Shown here: positions 5,509-9,839 of the stretch, one piece after another
How positions within the stretch are numbered: position 1 is the stretch's first letter
Layout of the letters: each line of letters opens with the position of its first letter
Source of the DNA: Roseovarius sp. UBA6217
GTDB taxonomy: Bacteria > Pseudomonadota > Alphaproteobacteria > Rhodobacterales > Rhodobacteraceae
Length of the DNA: 9,839 nucleotides
Assembly (NCBI GenBank): GCA_002421985.1
Contig: DISF01000106.1
Span: forward strand, 6,016 to 15,854
Direction of reading: 5' to 3'
The notes under the pieces: generated by a model
What the model was told of the DNA's origin: nothing
Database searches by the model: none
Seen by the model: the letters and a program-made list of their open reading frames with translations, nothing else
Program-made: the position numbers and the translations under genes

Positions 5509-6939
5509 CTAAAGCCCCATCGCGCGGTAGCTGGCGGCGACGCGCGCGATCGACACCAGATAGGCAGCGGTGCGCAGGTCGGTCACATCCTCGCGCCCGT
5601 GCCAGATCTCGCGCATGGCCTGATAGGCGGTGCGCATCGTGTCATCGAGTCCCGAGCGCACCAGTTCCAGCTCGCCCGCGCCGCGCAGGTATTTGTCCTT
5701 GAATCCCGGCGACAATGTCCAGCCAAGCTCGCGATCCGCCGAAAGCCGCTCCAGCTCGTTCACGATGAGCTCGTGGCGCGCCTCTTCCTGCCGCCGCCCG
5801 ATCCGGCCAAAGCGGATATGGCTGAGATTCTTGACCCATTCGAAATAGGACACCGTCACGCCGCCTGCGTTGGCATACATGTCGGGGATGATGACCGTGC
5901 CTTTCTGGCGCAGGATCTCGTCCGCACCCGCCGTGATCGGCCCGTTGGCGGCCTCGATGACAAGCGGCGCGGTGATCCGCGCGGCATTGTCGAGGTGGAT
6001 AACCCCCTCCATCGCTGCCGGCACCAGGATGTCGCACTCATGCTCCAGCACCTTCGCGCCGTCGCGGACGAATTTGCCGTCCGGGTAGCCTTCGACGCCG
6101 CCATGGCGCGCGATCCAGTTGCGCACCGCCTCCACGTCCAGCCCGCTCTCGTCGATCAGCGCGCCGTCGCGCTCGATGATCCCGGTGATCTTGCAGCCGT
6201 CCTCTTCCGAAAGCAACCTGGCCGCGTGATAGCCCACATTGCCAAGGCCCTGCACGATCACCCGCTTGCCGTCGAGCGTGCCCGACAGGCCCGCCTTGGC
6301 GATATCCTCGGGGTGGCGAAAGAACTCCTGCAACGCGTATTGCACGCCGCGCCCGGTGGCCTCGGTCCGGCCCTGGATTCCGCCGCCATTCACGGGCTTG
6401 CCGGTGACGCAGGCGCGATAGTTGATGTCGGTGGTGGCCATGCGCTTGTATTGATCTGCGATCCAGGCCATTTCGCGCTCTCCGGTGCCCATGTCGGGGG
6501 CGGGCACGTTCTGCGCCGGGTGGATCAGGTCGCGCTTGATAAGCTCATAGGCAAAGCGGCGGGTGATCTGTTCAAGCTCGTGCTCTTCCCATTCACGCGG
6601 GTCGATGCGCAAGCCCCCCTTTGAGCCGCCGAACGGCACCTCGACCAGCGCGCATTTATAGGTCATCAGCGCCGCCAGCGCCTCGACTTCGTCCTGATTC
6701 ACGCCCATGGCATAGCGGATGCCGCCCTTGACCGGCTCCATATGCTCGGAATGCACGCTGCGATAGCCGGTGAAGGTGTGGATCTGCCCGCGCAACCGCA
6801 CCCCGAAACGCACCGTTTAGGTGGCATTGCACACGCGGATCTTTTCCTCGAGCCCCGGCGACAGATCCATAAGCGCGACCGCGCGGTTGAACATCAGATC
6901 GACGCTTTCGCGGAATGTCGGCTCTTGTCTGGCTGCCAT
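5509..6939 (-). pseudogene. gdhA: Glu/Leu/Phe/Val dehydrogenase (glutamate dehydrogenase) with an in-frame nonsense codon
   Basis: Glutamate dehydrogenase interconverts glutamate and 2-oxoglutarate plus ammonium with NAD(P). From the ATG at 6939 the frame has 476 codons, matching what I recall of roseobacter homologues, but codon 41 (6819-6817) is TAA. The sequence reads KIRVCNAT-stop-TVRFGVRLRG; I recall Tyr at this position in homologues, one base change away. The rest is intact: substrate-binding PVKGGIRY (69-76 region), catalytic Lys107 in PFGGSKGG, Asp149 in PAPDMGTG, and the nucleotide-binding GLGNVG at 231-236, through to the C-terminal ASYRAMGL. GGGAGGG lies eight bases before the ATG. 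Restart at GTG 6813 would lose 42 residues and has no binding site. It could be a true recent pseudogene, a polymorphism or a sequencing error. Downstream lies chrA, 195 bp away. Confidence 0.92.
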
Positions 6940-6947
6940 CGGCCTGG

Positions 6948-6954
6948 CCCTCCC
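6948..6954 (-). promoter_or_regulatory. Ribosome binding site that sets the gdh start
   Basis: GGGAGGG on the minus strand, eight bases before the ATG at 6939. It supports MAARQEPTF as the original N-terminus and shows that the nonsense codon lies inside the translated gene, not in its leader. Confidence 0.7.
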
Positions 6955-7075
6955 GTTGGCTTGCGGCGTCCCGCCGCCTTGGGCGTGATGGTTACGGGAT
7001 CGGCCCGCGATGTCCAGCGCGAATCGGGGCGCAGGCACCGCTGCCGCGCCGCAGAGCAGCGCGGTTCAACGGGTT

Positions 7076-7098
7076 ATTGTCGCCGCCGCGGGGACAAT
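7076..7098. promoter_or_regulatory. Inverted repeat ATTGTC-N11-GACAAT in the gdh/tad divergent region
   Basis: A perfect 6-bp inverted repeat lies in the 304-bp region between the divergent gdh and tad genes. It overlaps the candidate -35 box of the plus-strand promoter, which is where a regulator site would be expected. No known regulator is matched. Confidence 0.3.
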
Positions 7099-7120
7099 GC
7101 ACATGTTTATTTTGTAATAT
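7091..7120 (+). promoter_or_regulatory. Candidate promoter for the Tad-like operon
   Basis: GGGACA (7091-7096), an 18-base spacer and TAATAT (7115-7120) each match four of six sigma-70 consensus positions. They lie in the only AT-rich patch of the divergent region. Transcription would begin near 7127, about 117 nt before the first gene. I saw nothing else supportable in the rest of 6955-7232, including a convincing gdh promoter. Confidence 0.3.
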
Positions 7121-7232
7121 CTTTCCAATTGGTTACCGCCTCCCCGGCACCGCGCTCCCGCCCTATTTTGGCCACATTTCCACGCGATCCGATTGTGCTG
7201 ATGACCCGCCTTGTGTGCGGGGTTTGGCGTTC

Positions 7233-7237
7233 GGGAG
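7233..7237 (+). promoter_or_regulatory. Ribosome binding site that sets a GTG start
   Basis: GGGAG lies six bases before the GTG at 7244, supporting that rare start codon for the TadG-like gene over later in-frame codons. Confidence 0.6.
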
Positions 7238-7243
7238 TGAAAG

Positions 7244-8977
7244 GTGTTTGCCATAGGTAACAGTATCGCGCGACCGCCCCGGAAACCTGCGGGCGTCACG
7301 GCGTGGTTCTTCCTGCGCGATGAACGCGGCTCGGTCACGGCCTTCGCCTTTTTCGTGTTCATCATCATGCTCCTCGTGGGCGGCCTCGCGCTCGATACGA
7401 TGCGCCACGAAATGGTGCGCGCCCGGATGCAGGCCACGCTCGACCGCGCCGTGCTGGCCGGGGCCAGATCAAGCGACGCCAGGGAGGCACGCGCCACTGT
7501 CGAGGATTATTTCGCCAAGGCCGATCTCGCTGAATATCTCGAGGCCGAGCAGGAGGGCGATATCGCCATCCACATCAATTCCGCGCGCGTCACGGCGCGC
7601 GCCTCTGGCACGATTGACACCGTCCTGATGAAACTCGCGGGCGTCGACACGCTCACCGCAGCCGGGGCCTCCACGGCCGAAGTGCGTGTGCCCAAGCTCG
7701 AAATCTCGCTTGTTCTCGATGTCTCCGGCTCGATGAGCGGTGCCAAACTCACCAGCCTGAAGACGGCGGCCAAGCAATTCGTATCGACCATCCTCGAAAC
7801 ATCGACACCGGGGAACGCGGTGATCTCGATCGTCCCGTTCAGCTGGTCGGTGACCCCGCCGCAAACCGTGTTTGAAACGCTGGCCGTGAATGTGACGCAT
7901 AATTACTCCACCTGCCTGGAGTTCCGCGCCGCCGATTATCAGCACGCCACGCTGACCTCCGGCAACTCGGCATTCAGCAACGGCGTGCCGGTGGACCAGA
8001 TGATCTACACCTCGGCCTACGGAAATTTCGACAACCTCGATGCAAGCTGGCGGTCGTGCTACACCGACACCTACATGGAAATCCTGCCCTACTCAATGAG
8101 CGAGAACGCCCTGCACACCAAGATCGACGCTCTCGAGGCCGACGGCAACACCAGCGGCGACGAGGGCATGAACTGGGGCGCGGCGCTGCTCGATCCAAGT
8201 TTCCGGCAGGTCTCGGCGCAACTGATCGCCAGACGCGAGATGGACGCCTCTCTGGCACATATACCCGCCAATTACAACGAGCCCGAAACGCTCAAGGTCG
8301 TGGTGATGATGGGCGACGGGGCCAATACCACCTCGTATGTCTTCGACAAGAGCAGCCCGAAATACCGCGGCAAGCATTCCGACCTGTTCGAGGTGAAATT
8401 CCGGGGTCTCGAGTTCAAATACGCCTATCACACCTTCTGGAACAATATCAGCGACGACGAGAGCCGTTGTGGCCGCTTGTTCTGGGCATGCGTCTACGAG
8501 GCCAGTGGCCCCGAGCAATCGGCCTACTACCTGCGCGACCCCAGGCGCGACCGGTATTGGAGCATCGACGACGGTAGCTGGATCACCGCCAATGCGTTTG
8601 GCAATCTCGAGAACACGCTCGACGGCTATGTCTCGACCGAACAATTGAGCTGGGACATGGCCTGGGGCCGGATGTCGCCGAGCTATTACCAGGATATTAC
8701 CGGCGACTCGCGCCCCTGGAACGACTATGTCGGCTCGGAACAGGTGGACAGCCTTGAAAAGGATGCGCGGATGCACGCTGTCTGCGGCGCGACCAAGGGC
8801 AAGGGCGTGGTGGTCTATTCCATCGGCTTCGAGGTGCCCAATGGCGGGCGCGCCGAGCAGGTGCTGTCGGATTGCGCGAGTTCGACAAGCCATTACTACC
8901 GCGCCAACACCACCGATATCAGCTCGGTGTTCAGCTCCATCGCCGCCAATGTCCAGAACCTGAGGTTGACCCAATGA
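7244..8977 (+). CDS. TadG-like pilus assembly protein with von Willebrand factor A domain
   Basis: A membrane-anchored, mostly periplasmic 577-residue protein of the Flp/Tad pilus family. After a basic N-terminus comes the TadE/G-like segment DERGSVTAFAFFVFIIMLLV (26-45), with one membrane helix at about 32-50 and a helical pseudopilin-like stalk to about 75. A vWA domain starts near 150. Its metal-ion-dependent adhesion site is visible as DVSGS (159-163) with later candidates Thr303 in GNTSGDEG and Asp358 in MMGDGAN. Six cysteines all lie after the helix, consistent with disulfides outside the cytoplasm. Aromatic-rich, acidic stretches fill 370-500, and the C-terminus resumes a vWA-like strand VVVYSIGFEVPNG. 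The start is GTG. It overlaps the next gene by four bases, so the trio is an operon. A role in pilus assembly or adhesion is inferred from the family. Confidence 0.9.
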   Translation: MFAIGNSIARPPRKPAGVTAWFFLRDERGSVTAFAFFVFIIMLLVGGLALDTMRHEMVRARMQATLDRAVLAGARSSDAREARATVEDYFAKADLAEYLEAEQEGDIAIHINSARVTARASGTIDTVLMKLAGVDTLTAAGASTAEVRVPKLEISLVLDVSGSMSGAKLTSLKTAAKQFVSTILETSTPGNAVISIVPFSWSVTPPQTVFETLAVNVTHNYSTCLEFRAADYQHATLTSGNSAFSNGVPVDQMIYTSAYGNFDNLDASWRSCYTDTYMEILPYSMSENALHTKIDALEADGNTSGDEGMNWGAALLDPSFRQVSAQLIARREMDASLAHIPANYNEPETLKVVVMMGDGANTTSYVFDKSSPKYRGKHSDLFEVKFRGLEFKYAYHTFWNNISDDESRCGRLFWACVYEASGPEQSAYYLRDPRRDRYWSIDDGSWITANAFGNLENTLDGYVSTEQLSWDMAWGRMSPSYYQDITGDSRPWNDYVGSEQVDSLEKDARMHAVCGATKGKGVVVYSIGFEVPNGGRAEQVLSDCASSTSHYYRANTTDISSVFSSIAANVQNLRLTQ

Positions 8978-9510
8978 CGGCGCGCATCATGAACCGCCTG
9001 CGCCGCCTGCATGGCGACCAAGGCGGCTCGGCCTCGGTCGAGTTCGTCATCCTCGTGCCGTTCCTCATCATGTTCATCGTCTTCGCGGTCGAGCTGGGGA
9101 TGCTGTCGCTGCGCGCGGCGATGCTGGAACGCGGGCTGGATATCGCGGTGCGCGAGGTGAGGCTTGGCACCGGCACGGCCCCCTCGCACGACCAGATCAA
9201 GGATATCATCTGCGCCAACGCCTCGGTGATCGCCGATTGCGACACCAAGCTGCGGCTCGAGATGATCCCGGTCGACCTGCGCAATTTCATCGCCCTCGAC
9301 GCCACGCCCGACTGCACGGATGCCTCCGAGCCGTCCAAACCCGTGCGCAATTTCATTCCCGGCGGGCAGAATCAGCTCATGCTGTTGCGGGTCTGCCTGA
9401 AATACAGCCCGCTTTTCCCCGAGGAAATGCTGGGCGCGGCATTGACAAAGGGGACGGATGGCGACGTTGCGCTCACCACCGTGTCGGCCTTTGTGCAGGA
9501 GCCCATCTGA
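8974..9510 (+). CDS. TadE-family pilus assembly protein
   Basis: A 178-residue single-span protein. The TadE signature GGSASVEFVILVPFLIMFIV lies at 17-36, with the helix continuing through FAVELGMLSL to about 46; the conserved Glu after the Gly/Ser pair (Glu23) is present. A stalk and a periplasmic domain follow, with cysteines in IICANASVIADC and later in DCTDAS and RVCLKYS, which may form disulfides. TadE-type pseudopilins are minor components that assist Flp pilus assembly. The ATG overlaps the preceding stop by four bases (ATGA), and GAGG lies eight bases upstream, indicating translational coupling. Confidence 0.9.
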   Translation: MTARIMNRLRRLHGDQGGSASVEFVILVPFLIMFIVFAVELGMLSLRAAMLERGLDIAVREVRLGTGTAPSHDQIKDIICANASVIADCDTKLRLEMIPVDLRNFIALDATPDCTDASEPSKPVRNFIPGGQNQLMLLRVCLKYSPLFPEEMLGAALTKGTDGDVALTTVSAFVQEPI

Positions 9511-9839
9511 TGCAGTGGATGCAGAGGATCAAGAGGTTTGCCCGCCGGTTCCACCGCGAAGAGCGCGGTATCGTTGCCGTCGAGGCGGTGATTATCGCGC
9601 CGCTGCTTATCGTGGGGCTGTTTTTCTCCTACGAGGCCTATGGCCTCTTTCGCCAGCAAAGCCAGCGCGAGAAGGCAACCTATACCGTCGCCGATATCCT
9701 GTCGCGCGAAACCGCCGTGGTGACCGACACCTATATCGACAACATCAAGCGCGTGTTCGACATGATGGCCGGGACGGATGACGCGCAGTTGCGCATATCG
9801 GTGGTGCGCTATCACAAGAATGCCGGCGAGGGCATCGAC
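9510..9839 (+). CDS. TadE/TadG-like pilus assembly protein, N-terminal part (runs off the window)
   Basis: The first 110 residues of a third Tad pseudopilin-like protein. A basic start (MQWMQRIKRFARRFHR) leads to EERGIVAVEAVIIAPLLIVG (17-36), the TadE/G-type pattern with its conserved Glu, and a single helix continuing LFFSYEAYGLF. After it come a charged stalk (RQQSQREKATYTVADILS) and the beginning of a periplasmic domain. The ATG overlaps the preceding TGA by one base (TGATG), with AGGAG eight bases upstream. The end lies outside the window, so its length and any further domain are unknown. Confidence 0.85.
   Translation, partial: MQWMQRIKRFARRFHREERGIVAVEAVIIAPLLIVGLFFSYEAYGLFRQQSQREKATYTVADILSRETAVVTDTYIDNIKRVFDMMAGTDDAQLRISVVRYHKNAGEGID

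Noticed and set aside
4075..6624. A very long plus-strand open frame of about 850 codons
   Set aside because: It lies opposite chrA and gdh, is rich in Arg, His and Pro with no recognisable domain, and is the expected by-product of GC-rich antisense frames.
6817..6819. Treating the gdh interruption as a true shorter gene starting at GTG 6813
   Set aside because: There is no ribosome binding site before that GTG, the 40 upstream codons match the family N-terminus, and a strong binding site precedes the ATG at 6939.

Overview
The window looks like a chromosomal segment of a GC-rich alphaproteobacterium, most likely a Rhodobacteraceae (roseobacter-type) species. This rests on remembered protein similarity, not on a search. 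The glutamate dehydrogenase, SecE, NusG, the alpha-type SspB with its C-terminal ClpX-binding tail, and the Tad proteins all resemble that group.

Layout. From 1 to about 6940 every confident gene is on the minus strand. Reading in the direction of transcription, these are: a glutamate dehydrogenase gene (6939-5509) broken by one in-frame TAA; a two-domain chromate-family transporter chrA (5313-4063); the ClpXP adaptor sspB (3989-3519); a phospholipid N-methyltransferase-like SAM enzyme (3419-2862); a 489-bp gap; secE (2372-2175); two unrecognised, translationally coupled genes (2094-1363 and 1363-917); nusG (755-222); and the start of rplK (112 to the window edge). From 7244 to the end the strand switches. 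Three overlapping plus-strand genes encode TadG/TadE-like Flp-pilus proteins, and the third runs off the window.

How the genes fit together. secE, nusG and rplK form the widely conserved translocase/elongation-factor/ribosomal-protein cluster. Here secE and nusG are separated by about 1.4 kb. That insert holds a gene pair whose first product ends in a glycine-zipper membrane segment. The pair is followed by a hairpin with a T-rich tail, and a TTGACG box just ahead of nusG might give nusG its own promoter. The gap upstream of secE holds a candidate secE promoter, a short plus-strand fragment resembling the C-terminus of a MoeA-type molybdopterin protein, and two interleaved perfect inverted repeats. 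The gap between gdh and chrA holds a bipartite palindromic element of a kind common in alphaproteobacterial intergenic DNA.

The main points to check are the nonsense codon in an otherwise intact glutamate dehydrogenase, the gene pair inside the secE-nusG locus, the MoeA-like remnant, and the interleaved inverted repeats. I found no tRNA, rRNA, CRISPR array or insertion sequence.
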